Counted from the first letter of the stretch, positions 34,001-46,161 are shown. The stretch is 64,000 nt of DNA from Hawksworthiomyces lignivorus (GCA_002917075.1 NTMA01000050.1:124001-188000); one strand, 5' to 3'. Numbers and translations: made by a program. The notes: generated by a model not told the origin, from the letters alone.

Positions 34001-35531
34001 CTACTGAGGAAGGAAGAAGAAACGATAGTTTGCTGTCTCCCTTTTTCACCAAATTTTTTTTCCCAGCCTTTTTCCCCCGTAGCTGCTTCATTTACTTCCT
34101 ATTCGGCCTGCCGCCTTTCTGTCTTGTTCTCTCCTCTTTGTGTAGTCCCTCTCCCGTCTTGTATAGTCCTGTATAGTCCTAATTCCAGTCTCTGAGCAGC
34201 CCAGTGTCGTCTCTTTTGATTGCCAGGGTGTAATGTATCGTGGCCGAGTGGATGCAAGCCTATGCTAACGGCATGGGGGGCTATTATTATTATATTGTGC
34301 TACTCCATTTGTTATTGTCTGAACCTCCATATTTGTTCAGAGGGTTTTGTGTCAGTGTTAGCGCATCGGCTGCACTGCTTCCTCTCCCTCCCCAAAGAAT
34401 CGACATGAAGAAATAGAGAAAAAGAAAGAAGAACAGGCAAAACAAAACAACGCTGAGCCAGAGTCCAAGCCCGTCCTCTAGAAAGGCAAAAACACTCCTG
34501 CTCGCCAATATCAAACACCTGTTTATCGCCAAGAGCGCTACCGTCTTTCCCCTGGTCAATTGGACTGAGTTAAAAGGCCAGAACGGCAGAGCCATTTCAA
34601 CCCGACTTTATAAAGTACTGGACGAATCTCACCAGCACCTCTAGTCTACCCGGCCATTCAGGTTGAGCTTCCTCTCTTGTTCTCTCGCACCTTTTTCATA
34701 TTTTGTTCAATTTCACCTTCTCCTCCAAAATAAGAAGTCAGTTCTGTCTCGCATTCTCTGCTCTATACGAACTGCAGAGAGTGCACCAACCCCCATATCC
34801 CCCCCCGTATCTTACGTACGGGGCATTCCGCAGCACGGGCATCCTGGTCGTTCTTGTTTCTTTGCGTTTCTTACCTCTCGGTGTCTATTTCCTCCTATTT
34901 TTAATCTTTCTCATATCCCTCGGATCCTGCTTCGGACCTGGCGCTAACAGCCCTTCTTGACACCGCGGAGAGGGCAGATTCGTCTACATCGACTTTCCTT
35001 TGTCGAGTGATCTGGTCTTCCTCGATTGATCATCAGGCGGCTGTCTTGCATCTTCTATCCCTCTCTTCGGCCATACAACACAACCGGAGTCGCACCGGGC
35101 TGTGCGGTAGAGGCGACGGAGGCAACCTGAATTGGAACGAGTCACTCTTGGTGCCTTTCTCAGGAGACGGAACTAATTGAAACAGCAGACACTGTTGTGC
35201 AACTTTTTCACGGACCCCCTTCCCGAAGTCGCCGCCCGAACATAGCCTCACTCCTTGTTTGCCATAGGATTTTTGTCTCTCCTGAGCCAAGAACCAACCA
35301 GTGTCTAAGCCCGGCGCTTACACGTCCTTGTGCGCAAGTGATATCTAATGACCGCAAACGACAAAGACACCAGAAAATTCACACCTTTGATATCGCTTAC
35401 TGACACAAACCAACGCGAACCAAGGGAGGCCATATAAAACCTGTCCCAAGACAGGGAAAGAAGGCGAAGCAGTAAATCCTACCTTAGATCTGCCGGGCCT
35501 CGAGACTGCGCGGTCTTCAACCTCGCACATC
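28001..35531. other. 7.5 kb region without a convincing gene, upstream of the Ca2+-ATPase
   Basis: Frames in this stretch are short and show no recognisable family or typical codon bias. The region has moderate GC and scattered short direct repeats, for example an 11-mer at 32682-32692 and 33483-33493 and a decamer duplicated at 34161-34180. From about 34620 to 35530 it is pyrimidine-rich on the plus strand and probably forms the promoter and long leader of the PMC1-type pump. A noncoding transcript or a fast-evolving small gene cannot be excluded. Confidence 0.5.
34607..34614 (+). promoter_or_regulatory. Candidate TATA element (TTTATAAA)
   Basis: A palindromic TTTATAAA lies about 50 bp before a long CT-rich stretch, the usual arrangement around fungal transcription starts. 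It would imply a leader of roughly 850 nt before the Ca2+-ATPase start at 35532. This is based on position and motif only. Confidence 0.25.
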
Positions 35532-38500
35532 ATGGCGTCCACCAATGAAGCTGATGCTCCCCTTCGGAGACCACGAGCGTATGTTTATATACTTTCCATT
35601 TCTTTTTTCTTTTCCTTTTTTTAGTGCATCTAGTCAGCCTCTAGAAAACCCGAGGATTTGGTGCATGGGCTTGTATATGCCCAGAGGACAAAACCGCTAA
35701 CGTCTTTCTCTTTCCCTTCTGGCGCAATAGTCCAACCATAACAATTGATACGTCCCAAGCTACCGAGATGGCTCCGGACGGGATACCAGTTTTCACAAGC
35801 TCGCCAATATCAATATCCGACGACGCGCAACCGAGCCTATCAGCAAGCGATCTCCTCACGCACAGCTCATCAGCATTGCAGCAACAACCATCTGGGACTG
35901 GAAACGGAGGAGGTCCATTAGGTATACTTCCAGGTTCCGGGGCAGGAAGCAGCGCCGGCCGCCCTTCATTCCAGACGATAGCATCCTTCGAGAGTAGAGA
36001 TAGCCGCCCAACAAGTCCTCATAATGTGTCGAGTCCCGTCGCTGGCCGCGGTGGCCACGGCTTTCTTGCCGTACCACAATCCCACCGATCACGACAGAAC
36101 TCGGTTGATTCCGACGAGGGCTCCCGGTCCTTAGCCATCTCGCAGGGCGACACTGTGATTGGGAGCTCCTCTGTTGGTGATAGACCAACTCGATCTATGT
36201 CGATGGAAGTCACAAACGATCGCATCATGAAAGACCCCGACGCTCTCAAGCCAGATTTAGGCAAGGAGGCCGACTTTGAGGTCGAAAACAACCCGTTTGC
36301 ATTCAGCCCTGGCCAGCTTAGCAAAATGTTCGACCCCAAGAGCCTGTCAGCGTTTTGGAGCCTGGGCGGTCTAGCCGGCCTGGAAAAGGGTCTCCGCACT
36401 GACAGAAACGCAGGTTTGAGTGTCGATGAATCATCATTGGACAGCGCCGTCTCTTTTGAGGAAGCTACGCACCGAGGGAATGGGAAGGCGGTCGCTTCGC
36501 AAGACGGCGCTCTTCGTCTGGGCCAATCTTCGTCCGCAGCTTCTGCTTCGCACAGGGAGAAGGGTGTATATGCCGACCGTAAGCGTGTCTTTAAGGACAA
36601 CAGGTTACCAGAAAAGAAGGCCAAGTCGCTTCTGCAGCTTGTCTGGATCACATTTAATGACAAGATTCTCATAATGCTTTCGATCGCCGCAGTCGTCTCT
36701 CTGGCCATCGGTCTGTACCAGACGTTTGGCCAGACGCATGACGCTGAGCACCCGGCAGTCGAGTGGATTGAGGGTGTGGCCATCATCGTAGCCATCTTGA
36801 TTGTCGTCATTGTCGGCTCTGTCAATGACTGGCAGAAGGAACGCCAGTTTGCGAAGCTCAACCGGAAAAAGACAGACCGCCAAGTCAAAGTAGTGCGTTC
36901 TGGCAAACTACAAGAAATTTCTATTTTCGACGTGCTTGTTGGCGATGTCATGCACTTGGAGACGGGCGATATGGTTCCTGTGGATGGCATACTTATTGCT
37001 GGCCACAACGTGAAATGCGACGAATCTCAGGCAACTGGCGAGTCGGACTTAATTCGCAAACGGCCTGCGGACGACGTGTATGCGGCCATCGAAAACCACG
37101 AAGATCTCAGGAAGATGGATCCCTTTATCCAGTCTGGTGCTCGTGTTATGGAAGGTCTGGGCACGTTTCTTGTTACGTCTACAGGTGTGAACTCGACCTA
37201 CGGCAAGACCTTGATGGCGCTGCACGATGACCCCGAAATCACCCCGTTGCAGGCGAAGCTCAACGTGATTGCAGACTACATCGCAAAGCTCGGTGGCGCT
37301 GCGGCTCTGCTCCTTTTTCTGGTCCTGTTTATCCAGTTCTTAGTGCGACTGCCAAAGATGCCACCCTCCGTTACACCCGCGGAGAAAGGCCAGGATTTCC
37401 TCAACATCTTTATCGTCGTCGTCACCATTATTGTGGTTGCCGTACCCGAAGGTCTTCCTTTGGCCGTAACGCTTGCCTTGAGCTATGCCACAGCGAAGAT
37501 GGTGCGCGAGAACAATCTGGTGCGGCAGCTCAAGGCTTGCGAAGTTATGGGCAATGCGACAACAATCTGCTCAGACAAGACCGGAACCCTCACTCAAAAC
37601 CGTATGCGGGTCGTAGCCGGCACGATTGGTACAGCGCACCGCTTTGGCGAGTCCGGTCTGAGCGACGTGGATGGTGATGGTGCAGCAAACGGTCCTAGCG
37701 GCGCTGACGGCAATAAAGCAAAGGACACAGCTGTCACCTCGACAGTCATTTCGAGTGACTCGCGCGAACTCAGCGCTCAGGAAATGGCCTCAGGTCTCAG
37801 TGAAAGTGTCCGCGACTTGTTGCTAAAATCGATTGCGGTGAACTCCACGGCGTTCGAAGGCGAGGTTCACGGCAAGCCCGAATTCATCGGCTCCAAGACA
37901 GAATCGGCTCTGCTAACTTTTGCTCGCGAGCACCTGGCTATGGGTCCTGTCAGTGAAGAGAGAGCCAATGCACCAACAACCCTGCAGCTGATTCCTTTTG
38001 ATTCGGGCCGCAAGTGCATGGGCGTCGTGGTGGAGCTGCCCAACGGCCGCGGTGCAAGGCTCCTTGTCAAGGGAGCGTCGGAGATTATGCTTGCCCACTG
38101 CACTCAGATCCTTCGCAATCCAGCACGCGACACGGCCACAACCCCGATGTCAGAAGACAACCGTGAGACATTAGAGGCACTAATCGACAACTACGCGTCG
38201 TCTTCGCTGCGCACTATTGGCTTGGTATACCGGGACTTCCACCAGTGGCCACCGTCGTATGCCAAGCGCAATGATGGCGCAGCCGATGATGTTGTGTTCG
38301 AGGACATTTTCAAGAACATGGTCTTTTTGGGTCTCGTGGGTATCAAGGACCCGCTGCGAGAAGGAGTTCGCGATGCTGTGCGTGATTGCCAGCGGGCTGG
38401 TGTTGTAGTGCGCATGGTGACGGGCGACAACCGACTGACGGCACAGGCTATCGCGAAGGACTGTGGTATCATGACCGACAGCAGCGAGGTCTTGGAAGGC

Positions 38501-40381
38501 CCTGCGTTCCGCAACATGTCTAAGGAGGAACAGCTAAAAATTATCCCGCGACTGCACGTTCTTGCGCGGTCCAGTCCCGAGGACAAGCGCATTCTTGTGC
38601 AGCGGCTGAAGGAACAGGGTGAGACCGTGGCCGTGACCGGCGATGGTACCAACGACGCTCCTGCTCTGAAGTTGGCCGATGTAGGTTTCTCGATGGGCAT
38701 CTCTGGTACGGAAGTTGCCAAGGAGGCGTCGGCCATCATTCTTATGGATGATAATTTCGCATCGATCGTGAAGGCTCTGAAATGGGGCCGAGCAGTCAAC
38801 GACGCCGTCAAACGATTCTTGCAGTTCCAGCTGACCGTCAACGTGACAGCCGTGGCGCTGACATTTGTGTCGGCCGTGGCTAGCTCAAGCGAGACCAGCG
38901 TGCTAACAGCCGTGCAGCTGTTGTGGGTCAACCTCATTATGGATACTCTGGCGGCGCTGGCTCTGGCGACGGATCCGCCGCATGACAGCGTTCTTGATCG
39001 CAAGCCAGAGCGCAAAGGCTCTTCGATCATCTCTACGACGATGTGGAAGATGATCATTGGACAGGCTATCTACCAGCTGGTGATTACTTTTATGTTGTAC
39101 TTTGCCGGCCAGGACATACTGCCTTGGTACGACCAAGACGCCGATGACAGCCAGGTGCAGACTCTCGTGTTCAACACGTTTGTCTGGATGCAAATCTTCA
39201 ACCAGTGGAAGTAAGTTATTATTTGAGCACGTCCTTTCTTTGTCTCTTACCTTCTCTATGCTAACAATAACTCCAGCAATCGGCGTCTTGACAACAAGTT
39301 CAACATCTTCGAAGGCTTGAGTAAAAACTGGTTCTTCATCGCCATTAACGTCATCGTGGTTGGCGGCCAGGTGCTCATCATCCAGGTCGGCGGCTTGGCT
39401 TTCAACATTGCACCCGCTGGCCAGACGCCTGTCATGTGGGGATACGCAGTGGGCTTGGGATTTGTGTCTATCCCTATTGGCGTTGTCATTCGCTTGATTC
39501 CTGATCCTCTGCTGGAACGCCTGGTTCCCAATTTCCTGAAACGCCGTAACCACCCTGCTGATGGCAAGGTGCCTGGCGTGACGGTGTCGGACCCGTACAC
39601 GTATGATGAGCGCTTCGACTACTACCCTACGGCGCTAGCTGAAGTACGCGACGAGCTCGCCTGGCTGAAGCGCGTCAAAGGCGGCCGGCTCAACAATCTC
39701 AAGTTTGTGATCCAGCACCCGATCGAAACATTGGCACCGCGGTCTCGAAGCCCGTCGCATTCTCGTTCACACTCGCGCTCCAACTCTCAGTCTATCACTC
39801 ACTCGCGGTCAAACTCGTTCCAGACGTCAAACGGACAACCTCCGCGCACGCCGACACGGGAAGACAGCTTTGGGTCGACGGGTGGCGGGCAGGCTCCTGG
39901 TTTTACTACGCCATCGGCCTCGCCGGATTCTCGGTCTCGGTCGCGGTCTATGCGATCCCTGCGCTCCCGGTCCAACTCGGCATTGGGCGCACCAACAGTT
40001 ATGGCTGGCATTATTGCTGGAAGTGTAGCTGTCGGCTGGTCGCCTATTGACCGCAGCAACAGCAATAGCAATCTTTTCGGCCAAAACAACAACGGCGGCC
40101 AAAATAACAATACCACTAGCCTTAGCACAGCAAAACGAGACTTTGGCACTGTCATGACAGGAGCTTCGGGAGAGACGGCGCCTGCGCCTCCTGTCGAGAG
40201 ACCTTCTGCAACACCAACACGCGACTCGAGCACGGCGCGCCTTGTCCGCGACAATACTGATGAGACGAACGACACCCACGACACTGCTGTCACATCAGGA
40301 ACTTCAGCAACCGCTGGAACTGCAGACACTGCAGTTCCAAGCGAACCCGAGGCTGCTGATAAGGGCAAGGGACCTGAATAA
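35532..40381 (+). CDS. PMC1: P-type Ca2+-transporting ATPase, PMC1/nca-2 type
   Basis: This P2B-type calcium pump moves Ca2+ into the vacuole or out of the cell. Three exons are read, 35532-35578, 35731-39210 and 39277-40381, for a product of 1543 aa. The 152-nt first intron restores RRPRA-PTITIDTS, and the 66-nt second (GTAAGT, GCTAAC) restores FNQWN-NRRLDNKFN. Motifs in order are VPEGLPLAVTLALSYA (TM4, 588-603), the phosphorylation site SDKTGTLTQN with Asp631, KGASEIMLAHC (nucleotide domain), TGDNRLTAQAIA, and TGDGTNDAPALK (about 985-996). A C-terminal membrane region follows. The N-terminal 240 residues are Ser-rich and disordered. The C-terminal tail, about 210 residues beyond the last membrane segment, contains two Arg-Ser dipeptide blocks (about 1331-1356 and 1394-1412). 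These could be phosphoregulatory, which is inference. Confidence 0.96.
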
Positions 40382-41243
40382 AAATCCCCAATCCTCATTC
40401 ATCTCTACTACTTCCCTTTGTCTCCTTTTCTTGCATATCTGTCTAGGATGACAGAAATCCTTTTCTTTTTATGTAGCAACAGCAGCATTCGCATAACAAA
40501 AACGAGTGATCTGGAACGGGTGTCGGGCTCGGGAGAAGGATTCGGCCTTTCATCAGTCCCCCTGCCCTCTATTATATTCTCAGAAACCGACATTCGCCAC
40601 AAAAGTTCGCCTATATTATTAGGGCGACTTACGGATTAATTCGGCGTTGGGGTTGGCAATGGCAGCGTATATACGTTTTATAGTATACAGATTTTAGACT
40701 TTTGCAGTTCTCCCAAAATATGGGGTGGCATATCACACATTCGCTTACGGAGTAATACCATTTTCGTTTCTTGGAACCCTTAAATTAAAGAAATTGTATC
40801 TCTTGAATCTAAGTGAATCTCCGTGTGCTGCAATGTGACGATGAATGTTTTTTAGATGACACATGAACGGCTCAGAACCAACCTGAGGAATGAGGCTCAA
40901 AAATCTAAAGCTGCCCGTTTTATTTGTGGTGATCTATAGGGACTAAGAGTGCTCTCGTAGTTGAAGTGAGGGGAGCCCGTACATAATGGCCGGAGCTCGT
41001 TGGTGCTAACCTTATCGCTGGTGCTGCCTTGCCCCGCAGCGGCTCTCCTCACTCTTACTTTTAGTGTCAACAGGCTTCCACCAACAAGCATATCAACTGA
41101 CATTGCGTGTTGGCACAGACAAAAGCGAATCGTCATCAAAGTGCAAGGGAAGAGGACGAAGGGAGGTGAATAAAAAAAAAGGAAAGAAAGAACAAAAAAA
41201 AGCAGAAATATACAAAGAGACAAAGCAGAGCAAACACAAAAGC
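40382..41243. other. Intergenic region between the Ca2+-ATPase and ATG12
   Basis: This is the 3' UTR of the pump followed by the A-rich leader of ATG12 (41160-41240). A TACGGAGTA motif lies at 40746-40754. No gene is supported. Confidence 0.5.
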
Positions 41244-41855
41244 ATGTCGACACGTTTGCCCTCGTCGCGGTCGGCGTCACCTCCGTCGTCGCCCTCGCCC
41301 GCCTCTGTGGCGGCGGCGTCGCCGTCGTCTCCCACCCTCCTGCCCGACCGTCCCCCGAGCCCCGACCTGCCCCTGACCATGACGGCCTCTACGGTGCTGC
41401 TCAACCTGCCGCGCGATGCTACGGCTGCCCTGGCCGCGGCCGGCCGCTTCGCGTCTGACAAGGTGGTCGTCCGCTTCAAGCCCGTGGGCGCTGCACCGCC
41501 GCTGCCGGGCGGGGCCCACGCGGACGTGCGGCGCAAGATCAGCGCGACGCAAAAGTTTGACGTGGTGGTGGCGTTTGTGCGGCGGGCGCTCAAGGTGCGC
41601 GAGAGCGAGAGCGTGTTCCTGTACGTCAACTCGGCCTTTGCGCCGGCGCTCGACGAGGTGGTGGGGAACCTGCACCAGGTGCGTTCATTTATTTTTCTTC
41701 CTCTCCCGATGGAAGAGAGCAAGGAGGATCAGGGGGAATCTCTTACCTCTTTGCACGAGCAGGGTCGTCTGACGATCTAACAAATGATGCAGTGCTTCAA
41801 GGACTCGCACGACCAGCTGAACGTGTCGTATTCGCTGACGCCCGCCTTTGGGTGA
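41244..41855 (+). CDS. ATG12: Ubiquitin-like autophagy protein Atg12
   Basis: Atg12 is the ubiquitin-like modifier that is activated by Atg7 and Atg10 and joined to Atg5 to build the Atg8 lipidation ligase. There are two exons, 41244-41678 and 41793-41855, with a 114-nt intron (donor GTGCGT, ATCTAACA branch, GCAG acceptor), giving 165 aa. The first 45 residues are a Ser/Pro-rich disordered extension. The ubiquitin-like fold covers about residues 48-165: [52 protein letters not shown], then, after the intron, [20 protein letters not shown]. The terminal glycine needed for conjugation is encoded directly before the stop, so no proteolytic processing would be needed. It converges on the panB-type gene. 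Confidence 0.96.
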
Positions 41856-42205
41856 CGGGCGACTATTCTGATATGCAAAATTACGGCGATCACGACACAT
41901 TACGACACATCGATATCTGCCTATTCGGTTTATAAAATAAAAGGCCTCCCCTCTTTCATTATTAATATATGCGCTACGAATGCTCCAGAAAATGCGGCCA
42001 ACAGAACGATGGCGGGACAGACAAACCAACAGTATACACAAACTAGTGTGTGAGAAATATGCCGTCCTCCCCTCTGAGGTAGAAAACGCCAAGATGCTTA
42101 TGCCATGTGAAAAGAAAAAAATGTGAACAAAAGACACGGCCGACAGACAGACGAGCTGGGAAAAAACAAGTACAAAGATACGTCGCGATCAACAGTCGTC
42201 GTCTC
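41856..42205. other. Convergent 3' spacer between ATG12 and the ketopantoate gene
   Basis: These 350 bp between two facing stop codons are AT-rich, with AATAAA-like sequences near 41934-41940. No gene or repeat was seen. Confidence 0.5.
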
Positions 42206-43422
42206 TCAATGAGAAGATGACCTCTTGGTCGAAAAGTGAGCGCCGTTCTCCACGGCGTTTGTGAAGAGCTCCAGCTCCTCCTGAGCGATGGGATAGGTGT
42301 GCTCGGCGGCCGGGTAGGCGCGCGTCTTGACGTCGTCCCGGTACGCCTCGATAGCGCGCAGCGCCTCGGCCCACACGTCGCCGTAGCGCTTGACAAACTT
42401 GGGGAGGAAGCGGCCCGGCGGGAAGTTGCCGGTCATGTCGACCTGGACGAGCACCTGGCCGGAGCAGCCGTTGCCGGCGCCGATGCCGATTGTGGGGATA
42501 TCGAGCTTCTCGGTGACGACGCGGGCGATCTCGGCCGGCACGGCCTCGAGCACGACGGCAAAGGCGCCGGCCTCCTGCACGGCCAGCGCGTCCTCGAGCA
42601 CGTGCAGCGCGCCGCCGGCGGTCTTGCCCTGGACCTTGAAGCCGCCCAGGGCGTTCTGGCGCTGCGGCGTCAGCCCCACGTGGGCGAGCACGGGGATCCC
42701 CGCGCCAGTGATGCGGCGGATGGTGGGCGCCATCTCGCGGCCGCCCTCCAGCTTGACCGACTGTACGCGGCCCTCCTTGACGAAGCGGATGGCCGTGGCC
42801 AGCGCCTGCTCCGGGCTGATCTCGTACGAGCCCATAGGGAGGTCGCCGACCTGAAAGAGAATTAGCAAGAAAGCAAGGCAGAAAGCAAGGCAGAAGATGA
42901 GGAGAGCAGACGCACGGTAAAAGCAGACTTGGTGGCCCGGGCGACGGACTTGCAGTGCAGCAGCATCTCGTCGACCAGCACCTCGCTCGTGTCCTCCATG
43001 CCGAGGGCCACCATGGCCAGGCTGTCGCCGACCAGGATCATGTCCATGCCGGCGGCGTCGGCGACGTGGGCCGAGGGGAAGTCATGAGCGGTGATGACGG
43101 TGATGGGCTCGCCCTTGGCATACAGCGAGCGCAGCGTGCCGACGGTGACCTTCTTGCGCTGCTTGGTGGGCGGGCTGCCCATGGGCGAGTGGGAGCTGTA
43201 GCGGGCTTGTGCGGCGGCACCGGCGGCACCGGCGGCACCCGCAAACAGTGGCGAGGGAGAGGAAGAAGATGCCAAAAGGGGAGTCAGCTGGCCGGAGCTG
43301 CAGATGGGCCGAGCGGAGCGGTGGAGCAACCCGGAGGGCACGGAGCCTGGTCGCGTGCCCCGGACCAGCGACGCCGCCGCCGCACCCGCGGCAGCGGTAA
43401 CTGTGCGACTGTGTGCCGGCAT
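42206..43422 (-). CDS. ECM31: 3-methyl-2-oxobutanoate hydroxymethyltransferase (ketopantoate synthesis)
   Basis: This enzyme (PanB family; Ecm31 in yeast) transfers a one-carbon unit from methylene-tetrahydrofolate to 2-oxoisovalerate, the first committed step of pantothenate and CoA synthesis. Exons are 43422-42916 and 42850-42206, with a 65-nt intron (GTGCGT donor, GCTAAT branch, TTTCAG acceptor) restoring SAFTVGDLPMGSYE. The product is 383 aa. Family motifs are present: ITAHDFPSAHVADAAGMD, ILVGDSLAMVALGMEDT, KLEGGREM, PVLAHVGLTPQ, AVVLEAVPAEIA, IPTIGIGAGNGCSGQVLV and PKFVKRYGDV. The first 75 or so residues are rich in Arg, Ser and Ala with few acidic residues, and look like a mitochondrial targeting sequence. 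Confidence 0.96.
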
Positions 43423-44781
43423 CACCGCAGCTGACGGTAAGGGATATGAGTAGGTAGTGGAAAAGGGGGTGCGGTGTAGTGAGTGTAAAAGGGCTGTTGG
43501 GAGTATATAAGTTGTAGCCAAAAGAAAAAAAAAAAGAGATACGATTCGCCAGTAAGCCGAGAGGGCTGTTGTTACAACTACGCAACCATGCAGGACCAAA
43601 AAAAAAATAATATTTCGGGTTTTGTATCACGGCACGCGACAAGATGAAAGAAGACAGAGAGAAGAAAAAAAGAAAAATTGTTGGGACTTTGTTGGTGCCA
43701 TCTCGTCTTTTTATGGTGCTGGCCATGATGGTATTTACCGTGTACAATTGAGACCTTTGCTGGATGGAGGTTTTTGAAAATAAAAATTTAATAAAATAAA
43801 AATAAAATAAAAAATTTAGGAGTAAACCTCCCCAAAAGTCTTAGTTACTGAGAGAATGCGAAAGAAAGAAAGGAAAGAGCAAAGCTCCATTTCCCCATAG
43901 CCGTGCTTACCATTTCGGGAATGTCTGCAAATGCCGTGCTGCATGTGACTTGCATCATACACATCTAAGACGGGAACTGACAAACTTTTTTGTCTTGGCT
44001 GGCTAAGCCGTTGATAGCAGACAACTATTGGAGTCATACACACATTTGCACATAGCGGCAAAACACTGGCTTATCTAAGACATGGTCTTGCCTCCTTATT
44101 CTACCTTTTTTGCCTCGTTTCGTTTCCCTGCCTTGCCTCTTTTCGTCTTCCGGCTCTTCCTCCTTTCCAACTAAAGCCGAGGCACTTGGGCTGTCGATTC
44201 CGGGCTGTGCGTAGGCGCCCTCCATTAAACTGCGCTTGTGCCGCTGCTCAGAGACTAAGGAAATTGCTTCTTCGCATGCGTTCTATGCGATTAGAAGAGA
44301 ACTGAGCTGAATTTAAGCATATTAGCGTACCTTCTCTCGCACTGGTCAAGGTGACTCGATTTGACAGGAAGCAATTAGGCATTTCCTGCCAGGAACCTAT
44401 TCATTTTTGGGGTCTGTCTCCCCCGCCACTACGTCATATTGACAGGGGCGGTGTGGTAATTCTGCCCATCAGCCAATGCTATTCTCCCCCACCATCAGCA
44501 AGGGAAAGAGTAGCTCTATTTTTGCACTTCAGTGTATTGCTAAGCGTCTGCAAATTCCCCAGGTAGACTAGAGATCATTTGTACCACGAATAAAGCTTTC
44601 CACGATCTGCACGAACCTATGAACACGAAGCATCAAGAATATTGCATAAAGATCATCGTCATATACACCATATAGGGATTGAAGAGACGAGCAGATAAAG
44701 AGAATTTTGGGTGTCAAAGAACCAAAAGCAGCACACGACCAATTACGGAGGCATCCTAGAGAAGACAGCAGAGGGCAAGGA
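43423..44781. other. Divergent intergenic region between the ketopantoate gene and TAP42
   Basis: No supported gene. It contains an A/T-rich block at 43775-43820 made of AAAATA-type units and the promoters of both flanking genes. Confidence 0.5.
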
Positions 44782-46161
44782 ATGGCGTCCAGAACGCAGC
44801 AAGGGCAAACCCAGCCACAATCGCTCAAGGCAGCCTACGCGTCCGCTGAGCGGCAGCGGGAAGCAATCGAGCGAGGCGCATTCCAGCCTGGCGCCAGCAG
44901 CGGGAGCACCTCTTACGGCGATGCCGTCGCCAGCGCCCTAGCCGCGTACGAGCAGTGCAGCGCACGCATCGCAGCGCTGGCGCTGTTCAGCACCAACGAG
45001 TCGGCCGAAGACATCTCCACGGCGCACCTGCCGTACCTCCTCGTTCCCTACCGTGTCGCCGAGCTCGTGCAGCGGCTGCCGGCGTCGCAGCCGGGCCCCG
45101 TCGAGCGCCGCGCCCAGCTGCGCCGCGCCCGCGACGCATACGAGCAGTTTCTGCACCATGTCGACGGCTACAGCCTGCTGGCGGAGCCGTATGCGCGGCT
45201 GCTGCAGGCCTACACGGAGGACCCGGAGCACTTTAGCACGGTGGGAGGCGGCGCTGGCACGACGAAGCTGTCGGGAACGGGCGGCGGTGCGGCGGCGGCG
45301 CTGATGGACCCGGCAGCGCGGCGCAATGCTAAGATTGCCAACTTCAAGGCGGAGAAGGAGCTGCGGAGCAAGCTGGAGGTGCTGCGGCAGCGGCAGCAGG
45401 AGCGGCGGGAGCGGCGGCGGCGGCAGCGACAGCGCATTCGCGCGCAAGAAGCCGCAGAGGACGCGGATGCCGGCAACGCAGACGACGACGACGACGACGA
45501 CGACGACAGCGACGAAGACGAAGACGACGAAGAGGCCCGCAAGCTGTATCTGGCCCAGCTGGCGTACGGCGCGCACATGGCGTTCCAGGGCCTCGAGGGC
45601 CTCAACCTCGAAGACCAGGTGCTGGCGCATGCGCCTGTGCCGCTGCCCGGAGGCGGAGGGAGGGATGCGCTGTCGCATACGATGGGGGGGCTGGGCGACA
45701 ACCGCCAGCGAGGTGGCGGCGGCGGCGGCAGCGGCGGCGGCGACGGTAGCAGTGGCAGCAGATCCGGCCCCGCGGGCTACTCGGACCGCCTCGACCAGAA
45801 TCTGCCGACAAACATGCCCGGCCTGCGCCGCCTCCAGGGCGCCTTGGGCACCGGGCCCCTGCTCACGGCCGACGGCAAGCCGCGGCAGCCGTTCACCATC
45901 CTGGGCAGCCGCGCCGAGATGGCCAAGGCCGTCTTCCGCCCAGGCCACAACCTGCCCACCATGTCCATCGACGAGTACCTGGAGGAGGAGCGCCGGCGCG
46001 GCAACATCATCGAGGGCGGCGGGCCCAACAGCGGCCTGCCCGCCGAGCCGGACGAGGACAACTACGACAAGGCCGACGCGGAGACGATGAAGGCGCGGGC
46101 CTGGGACGAGTTCACCGAGGCCAATCCGCGGGGGTCGGGCAACACGCTGAACCGGGGTTGA
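44782..46161 (+). CDS. TAP42: TAP42/alpha4-family PP2A regulatory protein
   Basis: Tap42 binds the catalytic subunits of PP2A-type phosphatases and links them to TOR signalling. The frame is intronless from ATG 44782, giving 459 aa. An upstream in-frame ATG-like start at 44707 is not favoured, because the family begins with a short lead before the conserved SLKAAYASAERQREAIE helix. The N-terminal helical TAP42 domain is clear: YLLVPYRVAELVQRL, a predicted TPR-like repeat through residue 170, and the signature RNAKIANFKAEKELRSKLEV. The C-terminal part contains a polyaspartate run (about residues 230-255) and a Gly-rich linker. It ends with the typical TMSIDEYLEEERRRGNI and NYDKADAETMKARAWDEF motifs. 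Confidence 0.95.
   Translation: MASRTQQGQTQPQSLKAAYASAERQREAIERGAFQPGASSGSTSYGDAVASALAAYEQCSARIAALALFSTNESAEDISTAHLPYLLVPYRVAELVQRLPASQPGPVERRAQLRRARDAYEQFLHHVDGYSLLAEPYARLLQAYTEDPEHFSTVGGGAGTTKLSGTGGGAAAALMDPAARRNAKIANFKAEKELRSKLEVLRQRQQERRERRRRQRQRIRAQEAAEDADAGNADDDDDDDDDSDEDEDDEEARKLYLAQLAYGAHMAFQGLEGLNLEDQVLAHAPVPLPGGGGRDALSHTMGGLGDNRQRGGGGGGSGGGDGSSGSRSGPAGYSDRLDQNLPTNMPGLRRLQGALGTGPLLTADGKPRQPFTILGSRAEMAKAVFRPGHNLPTMSIDEYLEEERRRGNIIEGGGPNSGLPAEPDEDNYDKADAETMKARAWDEFTEANPRGSGNTLNRG

Noticed and set aside
34236..34290. TGGCCGAGTGG resembles a tRNA A box of the Ser/Leu type
   Set aside because: No acceptor or anticodon stem can be drawn and no B box follows at the right distance.
44300..44335. 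GCTGAATTTAAGCATATTA resembles the start of the 28S rRNA (GCTGAACTTAAGCATATCA)
   Set aside because: Only about 19 bases match, with two mismatches, and the following rRNA sequence is absent; treated as coincidence.
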